From Pseudodonghicola flavimaris (lineage in GTDB: Bacteria > Pseudomonadota > Alphaproteobacteria > Rhodobacterales > Rhodobacteraceae), in contig NZ_JASNJD010000021.1 of the NCBI RefSeq assembly GCF_030164425.1, forward strand, positions 31,958 through 95,957: 64,000 nucleotides of DNA, in the 5' to 3' direction. The notes under the pieces were generated by a model that ran no database searches, had not been told where the DNA came from, and saw nothing but the letters and a program-made list of their open reading frames with translations. How positions within the stretch are numbered: the stretch's first letter is position 1; every line of letters begins with the position of its first letter. This document shows positions 51,905 through 60,725 of this stretch, piece by piece. The position numbers were made by a program, and so were the translations under genes.

Positions 51905-52417
51905 TCAGGCGTAGATGTCGATCGGTGTTCCGTCTTTCACCATTGCATAGATGTCCTCGATCTGCCGATCTGTGACCGCGATGCAGCCAGCTGTCCAGTC
52001 GCGGACATCCGTTGGGTCGATCCCTGGGCGTGGACCACCATGGATGAAGATGTCGCCGCCGGGGGAAAGGCCCTGCGCTTCAGCGAAGGCTATGTCGGCC
52101 TCATTCGGATAGGAGATGCCAACCGAAAGATGATACGTACTGTCGGGGTTGCGCTTATCGACTACGTAAGCGCCCTCAGGGGTCCGGCCGTCTCCCTCGA
52201 ATTGCTTGTGACCCTCAGGAGCGAAACCCAGCCCGACCGGATAGGTTTGCAATACGCGATCGGCTCCGTCCAGAACAAGCAAACGCTGCCCCTTGTAAAG
52301 CCGAACACGGGTCACCTCGGGTCCGCCATAGCTGCGGAACTTGCTGGCACAGCCAGACAAAAACGCTGCCAACCCGCCCAACAGGACGGCGCGGCGGGGA
52401 AATCGGATGGTTTTCAC
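51905..52417 (-). CDS. L,D-transpeptidase lipoprotein (YkuD/YafK type)
   Basis: A 170-residue protein with a Tat-like and lipobox signal (FPRRAVLLGGLAAFLSGCAS). The YkuD domain has IFIHGGPRPG and the catalytic Cys in RDWTAGCIAVTDRQ. It forms 3-3 cross-links in peptidoglycan or links lipoprotein to it. It is convergent with the CtaG gene; the 219-base space between them holds no supported gene. A second L,D-transpeptidase at 55791 has a different, Ser-Gly-Cys type motif. Confidence 0.9.
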   Translation of the reverse strand: MKTIRFPRRAVLLGGLAAFLSGCASKFRSYGGPEVTRVRLYKGQRLLVLDGADRVLQTYPVGLGFAPEGHKQFEGDGRTPEGAYVVDKRNPDSTYHLSVGISYPNEADIAFAEAQGLSPGGDIFIHGGPRPGIDPTDVRDWTAGCIAVTDRQIEDIYAMVKDGTPIDIYA

Positions 52418-52599
52418 TGCTCGATGCCTCTTTCGTGAGGTCTGATATGGACATTACGTTACCTTGCAAATGCTGCGTGATCAATGTCCGTGGGCAAGCG
52501 CGGCCTTTGCCATCTCTGGACCAACCTGCTCACCGCTGAATGGCTTGCGGGCCTACCGCAGCGCCTTGAGGGCGACCGGCAGGGAGGCCACAGCAAGCC

Positions 52600-52887
52600 T
52601 TAATCGAACAACTCGTGAAGCCAGGATTTGCGCCGATAGCCGTGCTTGCCGTCGCCGCCGCCGTGCTGTCGGCGCCGGTAGCCGCGATCATCGTCGTAGC
52701 CGCGCGGCTCAGGCACCCGCTGAGGCGCCACATCGGGTGCCGAACGCTCGATGATCTTGTCCAGTTCGCCCCGGTCGAGCCAGACACCCCGGCAATCGGG
52801 ACAGAAGTCGATCTCGATCCCCTGGCGGTCGCTCATGCTCAAGGGCACCTCGCAAACCGGACACATCATCCTGCCCTTCACGCTCAT
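52600..52887 (-). CDS. TFIIB-type zinc-ribbon protein
   Basis: A protein of about 95 residues with a zinc ribbon: MMCPVCEVPLSMSDRQG and IDFCPDCRGVWLDRGELDKI (CPVC...CPDC), followed by an Arg/Gly/Asp-rich tail (YDDDRGYRRRQHGGGDGKHG). It begins about 35 bases downstream of the ATPase stop on the same strand, so it is probably cotranscribed. The ATG at 52887 is chosen. The domain (zf-TFIIB) occurs in many bacterial proteins of unknown function; here it might sense or buffer zinc. Confidence 0.8.
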   Translation of the reverse strand: MSVKGRMMCPVCEVPLSMSDRQGIEIDFCPDCRGVWLDRGELDKIIERSAPDVAPQRVPEPRGYDDDRGYRRRQHGGGDGKHGYRRKSWLHELFD

Positions 52888-52921
52888 GTCTCGTCTCGGC
52901 TCCTTTCCGGGTTCTCCCAGT

Positions 52922-55276
52922 TCAATGACCATGTGCCAGCGCCCCTTTGGCCAAGCCTTCGCCAACCTGTTCACCGGCGGACGGCGGCGCCTTGGCCTCT
53001 TGGCTGTTAAGCAGGCGCAGGGCGTTGGCCACCACCAGCAATGACACTCCTACGTCGGCTGCAATAGCGCCCCACATCGATGCCAGTCCGAACGCGGTAG
53101 CGACAACGAAAACGCCCTTGGTCGCCAAGGAAATACCGATGTTCTGATGGATAATCGACATTGTCCGGCGCGAATGACCGATCAGCCAAGGCACCTTGCC
53201 GAGGTCGTCGGTCATCAGGGCAATATCCGCCGTCTCGATTGCCGCGTCCGAACCAACAGCACCCATCGCGATGGCGTAATGCGCGCGCGCCATGGCGGGG
53301 GCGTCGTTCACCCCGTCGCCGATCATGGCCACCATGTCATGCGTTTCGACCAGTTCTTCGATGGCTGTCACCTTGTCTTCGGGCAGAAGCTCGGCACGGA
53401 CCTCGTCGATGCCGACCTCGGCGGCAACAGCGCGCGCTGTCCGCTCGTTGTCGCCCGTCAGCATGACGATGGTCTTCACGCCTTGCGCGTGGAGCTGTGC
53501 CACGATGCCCTTGGCGTCGGGGCGGATACGGTCGCGCAATTCAAGGATGCCGGTCACGCCGGTGTCGTCGCCCACGGCAACAAGGGTGCTGCCAGCCCCT
53601 TCGATGCGGTCGCGCAAATCCTTCGGAATGGCGTCGCCGAAACCCTTCTCCTCGGCAAACCGGTCCGACCCTAGCCAGATCGACCGGCCGTCAGTGCGTC
53701 CTTCAAGTCCCCTACCAGGAACGGTTCGGGTATCTTCCGCGGCGGACACCTTGATGCCGTCGGCTTCTGCCCGCGCGAGAATGGCGCGCGCCAAGGGATG
53801 CGAGGAACGTGCCTCGAGCCCCGCGGCGAGGGTCATCAGATCCTGCGCCGATGCTCTACCCAGCGGATGCACCGCCGCCACCTCGGGCTCGCCCATGGTG
53901 ATCGTGCCGGTCTTGTCCATGGCCAGTGCAGTGGTCTTGCCCGGTGCCTCAACATATGCACCGCCCTTGATCAGCACCCCGGCCCGCGCTGAGGCGGTGA
54001 GTGCGGCGACGATGGAGACCGGAGTCGAGATGACCAGAGCACACGGGCAGGCGATCACCAGCAGCACGAGTGCATTGTAGAACCAATAATCCCAAGCCCC
54101 ACCGAAAATGAGCGGCGGCAGCAGGGCAATTGCAATGGCGAGAGCCATGACGATAGGCGTGTAGATGCGGGCGAACTTCGCCACCCATTGCTCCACCGGC
54201 GCGCGGCGGGCATGGGCGTCGCCGACCATGCGGATGATCTTGGCCAAGACGGTGTCCGAGGCGGCCTTCGTGGCGCGCACCGTCAGTGTGCCTTCGCCGT
54301 TGATCGTACCGGCATAAACATCGTCGCCCCGTTCCTTTGGGACCAGCGCACTCTCTCCGGTGATTGGCGCCTGATCGACGGCCCCTGCCCCATCGACAAC
54401 CTCACCATCCAATGGGATGCGGTCTCCGCCGCGCACGACGAAACGTGCGTTGATAGCAACCGCAGAAGCCGGAACGTCCGCTTCCGATCCGTCATCATAA
54501 AGAACTCTTGCCGTCGGCGGCGCCAGGTCGAGCAGAGCTGAAACCGCATTCCTCGCACGCCCGACGCTCCAGCTTTCGAGGAAAAGCGAGAGCGAGAAGA
54601 AGAACGCGACCGTCGCCGCCTCGAAAAATTCGCCGAGGCCAATTGCACCCGCGACTGCGACTACCATGAGCAGGTTCATGTCGGGCGACAGCCGCCGAGC
54701 GGACGACCATGCCTTGGGTGCCACGAGCCAGACACCGAACAGGATCGCAACCGCGAATAGCCCTGCCTCGACCAGTGGCATCGGCGCTTCGCCGTGACCC
54801 GCGAAGAGGCCGAGCGCCCCGCCCATGCCGGTCTCGATGATGTGCCACAGAAAACCCGCGGCCCAGAAGCCGCCACTGAGCGCCGTAAACAGCCGCTGTC
54901 GTGCAAGATGGGCCGCCTGGTCGACCGACGCTTTTTCGGCATCCCAGGGCTTGGCGGTCATGCCGGTGCTTGCGACCAGTTCTGCAATTTCGCCGTCCGA
55001 TACACTCTTGGCGCTGTCGAGAATAGTCATCCGTCCATTGATCACGTCGAACGCGAGATGCTCGGCCCCACCGATCTTCGGGCCGACCACCTTGTTCAGG
55101 ATTGCTACCTCCTCGGCGCAATCGAGGCCGGCCACCTGAAAACTGCGCCCGCCCGCTGGCGCGGGCGTCGCCGGAACGATGTCGCCGCACGTTCCGGCGC
55201 TCCCGCAGCAGCTGCCGCCGCTTGTCTGGGCATCTTCGGCGTGATCGTGGTCGTGACGATGGGTGTCGGACGGCAT
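52922..55276 (-). CDS. Zn/Cd/Pb-exporting P1B-type ATPase
   Basis: A 784-residue inner-membrane ATPase. The N-terminal part is rich in His and Cys (RHDHDHAEDAQTSGGSCCGS). The HMA domain has GLDCAEEVAIL, the acidic metal site typical of divalent Zn/Cd/Pb pumps rather than CxxC. Core motifs are TGESALVP, IACPCALVISTPVSIVAAL, MDKTGTITMG, SSHPLARAIL and GDGVNDAPAMARAHYAIAMG. It has one HMA, against two in CopA, and so fits ZntA/CadA/PbrA. A PbrR-type promoter lies 33 bases upstream. Confidence 0.95.
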   Translation of the reverse strand: MPSDTHRHDHDHAEDAQTSGGSCCGSAGTCGDIVPATPAPAGGRSFQVAGLDCAEEVAILNKVVGPKIGGAEHLAFDVINGRMTILDSAKSVSDGEIAELVASTGMTAKPWDAEKASVDQAAHLARQRLFTALSGGFWAAGFLWHIIETGMGGALGLFAGHGEAPMPLVEAGLFAVAILFGVWLVAPKAWSSARRLSPDMNLLMVVAVAGAIGLGEFFEAATVAFFFSLSLFLESWSVGRARNAVSALLDLAPPTARVLYDDGSEADVPASAVAINARFVVRGGDRIPLDGEVVDGAGAVDQAPITGESALVPKERGDDVYAGTINGEGTLTVRATKAASDTVLAKIIRMVGDAHARRAPVEQWVAKFARIYTPIVMALAIAIALLPPLIFGGAWDYWFYNALVLLVIACPCALVISTPVSIVAALTASARAGVLIKGGAYVEAPGKTTALAMDKTGTITMGEPEVAAVHPLGRASAQDLMTLAAGLEARSSHPLARAILARAEADGIKVSAAEDTRTVPGRGLEGRTDGRSIWLGSDRFAEEKGFGDAIPKDLRDRIEGAGSTLVAVGDDTGVTGILELRDRIRPDAKGIVAQLHAQGVKTIVMLTGDNERTARAVAAEVGIDEVRAELLPEDKVTAIEELVETHDMVAMIGDGVNDAPAMARAHYAIAMGAVGSDAAIETADIALMTDDLGKVPWLIGHSRRTMSIIHQNIGISLATKGVFVVATAFGLASMWGAIAADVGVSLLVVANALRLLNSQEAKAPPSAGEQVGEGLAKGALAHGH

Positions 55277-55308
55277 GAATGGACCTCTGGATTCGGGTGC
55301 TTTACCAA

Positions 55309-55339
55309 GACATAGCCCCTACAGTAGCTAGAGCTTCAA
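55309..55339 (-). promoter_or_regulatory. PbrR/CadR-type MerR promoter for the Zn/Cd/Pb ATPase
   Basis: Minus strand: -35 TTGAAG, 19-base spacer CTCTAGCTACTGTAGGGGC, -10 TATGTC. The dyad GCTCTAG/CTGTAGGGGC is imperfect but centred as in the other three sites. AGAGG precedes the start codon at 55276. Confidence 0.85.
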
Positions 55340-55458
55340 GAGCAAAATACGGTGGTATTTCAGTTTGTTTTATTGCTAGAGGATGCGGCGACCGGCTCCA
55401 TCACGCCTTGAGGCATGAACAGCCGCTGCAAAGAAAAACAGTCACGAAAGGAAGCTTG

Positions 55459-55743
55459 ATGCGGGTTTTGATGCTGAAGCAAAAAATGATGGTTGCAGTG
55501 GTGCTGTCGCTTACGGCCGGATGCGCAGTCCAGCCGACTGGGCCGGGCGACGCGGCAGACCAGCGGGGCAACGTTCCCGAAGCCGTGATTGCAATGGCTG
55601 CCCCGGGTCAGGATGTTGCAACCGCGCGCTTGGTGCCCGAGGACGGGTGCTACTGGTACGAACACAGCGGCCCCGTTGAAACGACCTTGCTGCCGCTGCG
55701 CACGGCGAACGGCAACCCTATCTGCGTCGCGCGGGAAGTGTGA
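55459..55743 (+). CDS. small lipoprotein divergent from the ATPase
   Basis: A 94-residue lipoprotein; signal MRVLMLKQKMMVAVVLSLTA, lipid Cys in LTAGCAVQPTG (about residue 23). The mature part has DGCYWYEHSGPVETTLLPLR and ends in NPICVAREV, with two Cys. The start at 55459 has AAAGGAAGCTTG upstream. The 115-base leader has no recognised element. No family is assigned. Confidence 0.65.
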   Translation: MRVLMLKQKMMVAVVLSLTAGCAVQPTGPGDAADQRGNVPEAVIAMAAPGQDVATARLVPEDGCYWYEHSGPVETTLLPLRTANGNPICVAREV

Positions 55744-55790
55744 CGACGACCCGCACGTCACATCAATGCGCTGAGAGTTAATTACCTCAT

Positions 55791-56453
55791 TCAACTTCTC
55801 GCGGTAACGCTGTCCTCAGCCGAATAAAGATGTGCTGTCGATCCGATCTCGACGTTCGGATAAAGCTCGTTGATGTGTGCCATAACCATCCGCACGCAAC
55901 CCGAACTCGCACGACCGCCGATGCTTCTCGGATAGGGTGTGCCGTGTATCCGAAGATAGGTGTCGCGATCACCGACATAGAGATAGAGCGCCCGTGACCC
56001 GAGAGCGTTTTCCGGCCCTGGTTCCATCCCATCGGCCCATTGTGCGTTCACGGGATCGCGTTCGATCATGTTTTGTGTTGGCGTCCAGTGCGGCCACCTG
56101 ACCTTGCGCTTGATGTTATAAACACCCGGCTCGTAGAGGTTGCCCCGCGCGATCGCCACGCCGTAGCGCATCGCGGTTCCACCCTCCTCAATGTGGTAGA
56201 GATACCGCGCGACCGCATCGACATGGATGTCTCCCGGCACGAGGCCGTCCTTCGCGTCCACACGCTGAGGCAAGAAACGTGGGTGTAGTCCCCAAGGGTT
56301 TGACGTGGCCGGATCGAAGCCGGGCGGGCTGACTTGCGCGTCCCATTCAGCCTTCTGCGCCTCGGTGGGCCAGCTATCGGCAAACACAGGGTTGGCCACA
56401 GTCGCCGAAAAGAGCGCTGTTGTCGTTTGAATAAAGTGTCGTCTTGTCAGCAT
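55791..56453 (-). CDS. L,D-transpeptidase with Tat signal, PbrR-type promoter
   Basis: A 220-residue exported enzyme: Tat signal LTRRHFIQTTTALFSATVA, then the YkuD domain with RIHGTPYPRSIGGRASSGCVRM (His and catalytic SxGC), and NLYEPGVYNIKRKVRWPHWTP. It forms 3-3 peptidoglycan cross-links. The ATG at 56453 has GAAAGGG upstream. It lies behind a PbrR/CadR-type promoter at 56515, which is unexpected for this enzyme class. Confidence 0.92.
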   Translation of the reverse strand: MLTRRHFIQTTTALFSATVANPVFADSWPTEAQKAEWDAQVSPPGFDPATSNPWGLHPRFLPQRVDAKDGLVPGDIHVDAVARYLYHIEEGGTAMRYGVAIARGNLYEPGVYNIKRKVRWPHWTPTQNMIERDPVNAQWADGMEPGPENALGSRALYLYVGDRDTYLRIHGTPYPRSIGGRASSGCVRMVMAHINELYPNVEIGSTAHLYSAEDSVTARS

Positions 56454-56514
56454 GTCGTACCCTTTCGGTTCCCACCGGCGATCAATGGCAAGAACGATAT
56501 ACATTCTCGTCGAC

Positions 56515-56545
56515 TAGATAGGACTTCTAGTGGCTAGAGGTTCAA
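56515..56545 (-). promoter_or_regulatory. PbrR/CadR-type MerR promoter for the L,D-transpeptidase
   Basis: Minus strand: -35 TTGAAC, 19-base spacer CTCTAGCCACTAGAAGTCC, -10 TATCTA. The dyad CTCTAG/CTAGAAG matches the class seen at 41007. The 199-base stretch between this site and the cytochrome gene at 56745 holds nothing that I can identify. Confidence 0.85.
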
Positions 56546-56744
56546 GGGTAAATTTTCGTGAACGCATGCACGCGACCCTGGTAGCACATGCTTGCCTTGC
56601 GGGCGGGTTAACGGCCAACCAGGTCAGGTCCGAATTAGCGTGGTAAAGCGGGAGTCAGGGGGCGGAGTAGGACAGATTTGCCGAATTGGTCCCCCGGTGG
56701 ATCGGTTTTGGTCGAAAGATACTATCCTGACACCCTGTCGATCT

Positions 56745-57272
56745 TCACCCGCCCGTGTCATTGGCCGAAACTTCGGCTTGGAACTCACGTTGTCGCTCAG
56801 GCCAGGTGCTCTTGATGTAGACGAGGATAGCCGCGATCTCTGCGTCTGTCAGATCCTCTCCGAAGGCCGGCATGTCGCTCTCGTATCCCGGCACGACGGC
56901 CCCGACCCCGCCTTTAGTGATCTGAAAAAGCATGCGGTCTGAATGGTGCCAAGTGTGGCCTGAGTCATCATGCGGCGGGGCCGGCATTCTTCCTGTGTCA
57001 AGACGACGACGCCAATCGGGCTGACCCTCGAGGCTGGCACCATGGCAACTGGCGCAGTTGTCCGCATAAAGCTGTTGCCCTGCCATGACCTGGGATGCAA
57101 GCACGGGCTCTCCCAAAAACGTCAGTCCCTCGACACGCGGGTCAACCGGTTCCGATTGGGCCAGCACCACAACGCCGGTGGTCGCGAGCGCGGACACTAG
57201 GGCAGCGAGATGCACTGACCGCCTGACCGTACACTTCGCCGATCGATCTTTCGGCCCTTCATTCATCGGCAT
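56745..57272 (-). CDS. cytochrome c, DUF411/oxidase-linked type (copy B)
   Basis: A protein of about 175 residues with an N-terminal anchor/signal (VHLAALVSALATTGVVVLA), haem site NCASCHGASLEGQPDW, the linked segment PAPPHDDSGHTWHHSDRML, and VPGYESDMPAFGEDLTDAEI with the probable axial Met. It has the same special segments as copy A at 34633. Candidate starts are the ATGs at 57272 and 57266, inside the end of the DUF411 gene. It is the last gene of the copy B operon. Confidence 0.9.
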   Translation of the reverse strand: MPMNEGPKDRSAKCTVRRSVHLAALVSALATTGVVVLAQSEPVDPRVEGLTFLGEPVLASQVMAGQQLYADNCASCHGASLEGQPDWRRRLDTGRMPAPPHDDSGHTWHHSDRMLFQITKGGVGAVVPGYESDMPAFGEDLTDAEIAAILVYIKSTWPERQREFQAEVSANDTGG

Positions 57273-57756
57273 AAATTGAAATTCCGTCTGGGCCAAAGGC
57301 GTAGGTCCTTAGCGTGCCTGACTTGACCGCAGCCATACCCGGCGCGTTCGCGGGCATTCCCGGCAAGGTGATACCCGTTATCGCCGGACGGGTTTCCAGC
57401 AGCCGATCGATGATGTCGACGGGGACGAGACCACTGACATAGTAGCCGTCGATCTCGGCCAAGTGGCAGCCGATGCCCTGGGCGGGCACACCGACTTCGA
57501 CCGAGCGTTTGTCGAAGTCGCGGTCATCCACACGCGTAACGGTAAAGCCGTGTTCTTCGAGATAATCCCCATAGGCATCACAGCAGCCGCAGCCCGGATC
57601 GCTCCAGATGGTGATCTGCCTTTCGTTGCCCGCCAAATCGGGTGCCATATCGCCTGTCGCTTGCGCCCAGGCCGATGTGGACAGGCCCACCATTCCGACA
57701 ATGCCGCTGCCAATCAGGCCAAGCGCGTTTCTTCTCTGCATCATTTTCTCCATCAT
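57259..57756 (-). CDS. DUF411 periplasmic metal-binding protein (copy 3 of 3)
   Basis: A 165-residue exported protein; signal (RRNALGLIGSGIVGMVGLS, ending AWA), then WSDPGCGCCDAYGDYLEEHG, GIGCHLAEIDGYYVSGLVP and GITLPGMPANAPGM. Motifs match copy 1. It overlaps the beta-propeller gene upstream by four bases and the cytochrome c gene downstream, so it sits in the same relative place as in copy A, with one gene inserted before it. Confidence 0.9.
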   Translation of the reverse strand: MMEKMMQRRNALGLIGSGIVGMVGLSTSAWAQATGDMAPDLAGNERQITIWSDPGCGCCDAYGDYLEEHGFTVTRVDDRDFDKRSVEVGVPAQGIGCHLAEIDGYYVSGLVPVDIIDRLLETRPAITGITLPGMPANAPGMAAVKSGTLRTYAFGPDGISIYADE

Positions 57757-58703
57757 TGTTCTCCTGTTTCGATCCAGGTTGCGCCGCCGTCACGGCTGAT
57801 TTTCAAGATGCCGCCCAACAGGGCAGCGATGTAGGTCTCGTCTCTTGGATGAACCGCAACAGCGGTCGCAGCTTTGCTGGCCCGCTTTTGCCAGATGACT
57901 CCGCCGTCCTGCGATGCCCAGAGGCCCGAGGGCAGCGCGGCGTACATCACTTCCGGCGCCGAGGGGGCACTGGCCAGCGACAGGATCGGTTCACCTCCAG
58001 GCAATGGCGCTTCGGACGGTGGGGCTTCACCCGCAACCAATGCGTCCATCGCGTTGCCTGGCTGCACGTCCTGCCAGCGACAAAAGCAATCGGGCACCCG
58101 CGTTAGGCCAACTTCGGTGCCCGCATAGATCCAGATCCCGCCCATGCCGGTTTCAAGCTCGACCGAAGCCAGAGCAAGAGGATCGCGCTCTGCGTTGTCG
58201 AGCCAGGGGCGGTCCATGGCGAGCGACCAGGTTGCACCGGCGTCTTCGCTCTTCCACAACCCGTCGCCGCGAAGCGAGGCATAGATCATGTCCGGGTTCC
58301 GCGAGGCGATAGCAACGGCAGTGATTTCTCCGTCAGGCAAGCGAGCGTCGCTGACGCGCCACGAAGCGCCCCCATCTTCGGAAATGCTGACACCGCCCTC
58401 GGCCAACCCTGCGACCACACGGCCGGGCCGGTCGCGATGGGTCGCCAGCGACAGCACGTTCCCCGGTGTTTCTGTCGCGGTCCAAGTCCGGCCGCCATTA
58501 TTACTGACGAACAGCCCTCCTCTCGCCAGCAGGATGGTATCGCCATCAAAGGCAAGAGCCGCTGGATCACCATCGCTCGCCGCGAGTGCGAACCCCGGCA
58601 ACATCGAAGCGACGCCGATACTGAGTGCCGCGATGAGTACCTTGCGCCGGTTTGGCTGACATCCAATCTCAATCGACTTCAATCTGCATGTTCCCCTGCT
58701 CAT
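57753..58703 (-). CDS. exported BNR/YCF48-like beta-propeller protein
   Basis: A 316-residue protein with a signal (KVLIAALSIGVASMLPGFA) and repeated Asp-box units: VSNNGGRTWTATE, ISEDGGASWRVSD, WKSEDAGATWSLA, ASQDGGVIWQK and ISRDGGATWIETG. A FCRWQDVQPGNAMD insert lies mid-way. The ATG at 58703 overlaps the oxidase stop; longer readings lie inside the oxidase gene. It is absent from copy A of the module. The truncated sialidase-like gene at 18331 may be a distant relative. The role is unknown. Confidence 0.88.
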   Translation of the reverse strand: MSRGTCRLKSIEIGCQPNRRKVLIAALSIGVASMLPGFALAASDGDPAALAFDGDTILLARGGLFVSNNGGRTWTATETPGNVLSLATHRDRPGRVVAGLAEGGVSISEDGGASWRVSDARLPDGEITAVAIASRNPDMIYASLRGDGLWKSEDAGATWSLAMDRPWLDNAERDPLALASVELETGMGGIWIYAGTEVGLTRVPDCFCRWQDVQPGNAMDALVAGEAPPSEAPLPGGEPILSLASAPSAPEVMYAALPSGLWASQDGGVIWQKRASKAATAVAVHPRDETYIAALLGGILKISRDGGATWIETGEQ

Positions 58704-60145
58704 GCGACGCGGATCACGCCCATCATCCCGGCCGCCTGGTGCTCGAGGATGTGGCAATGGAACATCCAGTCTCCGGGATTGTCGGCGACCAGGGCGATTT
58801 CCACTTGCTCGCGCGGCGCGATCAGCACGGTATCTTGCCATTCGCGGAAATCGGTCGGCACCCCATCGCGGCTGATGACTCGGAAGGAGTGGCCGTGCAG
58901 GTGGATCGGATGGTCGAAGGCAGTGGCGTTCGTCATTTGGAGGATATGGCTCGCGTCGCGCTCCAATGTTAGGAAGGGGTCGAGCATGTGCCCTTCGGCC
59001 GCGACGCCATTGACGAACCACATGCCGCCACCCACAACGCCACCCATCATTCCGCCCATCATGCTGCCGGACTGACTCAGGCCCATCTGGCGCTCGACCA
59101 TGGCGCCCATCATGCCCCCGGTGAACAAGATTTCATGACGACGGGCTGCGTTCAGATCAGGTTCGATCAGCGGATTGGCTGGAAGGGCAATTTCCCATTC
59201 CGGCGGCGTGGCACGCAGGGGCGTTTCGTCAAATACGACATCCAGCAGGTTGAATTCATTGTCACGATAGGCGCGGTCGACGATTTGCAGCCTGGTTCCG
59301 GGGTCGGCAGGGCAATCGAGCATGATGTCCGCACGCATCGCCGGGCCAAGAACCACGACACCGTCAAGCGCAGCGTGCGGGGTGACCGGCTGGCCGTCGA
59401 GTGCAATGATGCGCGCGGGAAGGTCGCCGAAGTCGAGCGCGAAGATGCGGGCGTTGGCGGCATTGATCAGCCGCAACCGGATACGTTCGCCTTGCCGCAC
59501 CACGAAGACATCGGGAACACGCCCATTTATCGTGACAGTATTGCCCAGACGGCCCGCATGGCTCATGTCCATGGCTGCGCCGAAGTCATCCGCAATCGCC
59601 GCGTCTTGCGTCAGCCGCCAGTCGTCAAGCAGCCAGGTGACATCGCGGTCGACCTGCGGCGGGTTGGATTCGTCAATGATGAGCGGTCCGGCCAGCCCAC
59701 GTCCGACCTGCTCGAAACTGCGCTGGTGGGGGTGATACCAGAAGGTCCCGGCATCGATCGCGTCGAACTCGTAGATAAAGGTTTCTCTGGGTGCGATCGG
59801 CTGCTGCGTCAGGTGTGGAACCCCATCCATCGCGTTCGGCAGACGAAGTCCGTGCCAATGTACGGTGGTTTCCTCGTCCAGACCGTTTGTGACGACGATG
59901 CGCAGCCGATCGCTTTGCCGAACCCGTAGCTCCGGGCCGGGAACCTGACCGTTGAAGCCCCAAACGGGGGTTGCGGGATAAGGTTCTGGGACCAGCCTTG
60001 CCTGTCCCGGCGCGGGGCGCAGCGAAAAGCTGCGGATTTGCGGTTCGGCGCGCAGGGGCTTTCCGAAAGCCGTGGCGCCGATACCCGCCAAGGACGTTGC
60101 AAGAAATGATCGGCGACTGAAAAGGGAATTGATTTGGTAGGACAT
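58700..60145 (-). CDS. multicopper oxidase, CueO-like (copy B of duplicated module)
   Basis: A 481-residue oxidase with a Tat-like signal (FSRRSFLATSLAGIGATAF). Copper motifs are TVHWHGLRLPNAMDG, TFWYHPHQRSFEQVG, DHPIHLHGHSF and DWMFHCHILEHQAAGMM. A Met-rich insert (GGMMGAMVERQMGLSQSGSM) lies in the same place as in copy A. The two share long near-identical segments around the ligands, showing clear paralogy. The ATG at 60145 is the natural start. It couples with the beta-propeller gene. Confidence 0.94.
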   Translation of the reverse strand: MSYQINSLFSRRSFLATSLAGIGATAFGKPLRAEPQIRSFSLRPAPGQARLVPEPYPATPVWGFNGQVPGPELRVRQSDRLRIVVTNGLDEETTVHWHGLRLPNAMDGVPHLTQQPIAPRETFIYEFDAIDAGTFWYHPHQRSFEQVGRGLAGPLIIDESNPPQVDRDVTWLLDDWRLTQDAAIADDFGAAMDMSHAGRLGNTVTINGRVPDVFVVRQGERIRLRLINAANARIFALDFGDLPARIIALDGQPVTPHAALDGVVVLGPAMRADIMLDCPADPGTRLQIVDRAYRDNEFNLLDVVFDETPLRATPPEWEIALPANPLIEPDLNAARRHEILFTGGMMGAMVERQMGLSQSGSMMGGMMGGVVGGGMWFVNGVAAEGHMLDPFLTLERDASHILQMTNATAFDHPIHLHGHSFRVISRDGVPTDFREWQDTVLIAPREQVEIALVADNPGDWMFHCHILEHQAAGMMGVIRVA

Positions 60146-60281
60146 GGATGAACACTCTCTGATTTCACTGTACGCCGCCAAAGCAATTGCGTGGCGACGT
60201 TCATGGATCCGCGCAAACGCCCATTTGAGGGCGTCCGGCACGGGGAAACTCACGAAGCGCAATCAGGCGCCGTGTGTCAGA

Positions 60282-60626
60282 TCAGAGGTAGACCCGAGGA
60301 GGTTGCTTGGCCGGGGGGCCGGATATTCCGTGCGGAACGTCCACGAGCTGGATTTCATGTGCTGCGGTGGCAGCGATCGGGCTGGTACCAGCCGGGATCG
60401 AAAGAAGAGCGGCCATTCCCGCGGCATTGCACACAAAATCACAGACGGAACCCATCTTACCGTCTTCCAAGCTGCCGCAGGCGTCGCAATTTTCCATCGC
60501 CATCATGCCGCCATCCGTGGAGACCATTGACGAGGCCATGGCAATTGAGCCAGCAGACTGCGCGACCGCGCCGATGGCAAAAGCCACCAGCGAGAGAATG
60601 CAGATAAGGCGCGCCCATTGTCTCAT
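60282..60626 (-). CDS. small exported Met/Cys protein, head gene of copy B
   Basis: A 114-residue protein with signal (residues 1-29), then MVSTDGGMMAMENCDACGSL and GSVCDFVCNAAGM (CxxC and CxxxC pairs), ending ...SGPPAKQPPRVYL. It shares plan and Pro-rich end with the genes at 524, 25069 and 37437. It precedes the multicopper oxidase by 136 bases in the same direction. No MerR-type promoter was found upstream of it. Confidence 0.68.
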   Translation of the reverse strand: MRQWARLICILSLVAFAIGAVAQSAGSIAMASSMVSTDGGMMAMENCDACGSLEDGKMGSVCDFVCNAAGMAALLSIPAGTSPIAATAAHEIQLVDVPHGISGPPAKQPPRVYL

Positions 60627-60725
60627 GATCTTGATCTACTACCCACGCGATCCGAATGCCAGCGGCACAAAATCACGTTTCTTGGAACCTCGGCCAACCG
60701 ACTTGTCGCAGCGGCAACCACCTGC

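Noticed and set aside
51723..51905. 60-residue minus-strand frame after the L,D-transpeptidase
   Set aside because: It overlaps the stop of that gene but has no ribosome site, signal or known motif. It could be a remnant, but support is too weak.
56583..56744. Possible transposase remnant before the cytochrome gene
   Set aside because: The sequence has a composition unlike the neighbours, but no frame or inverted repeat could be matched to a known element.
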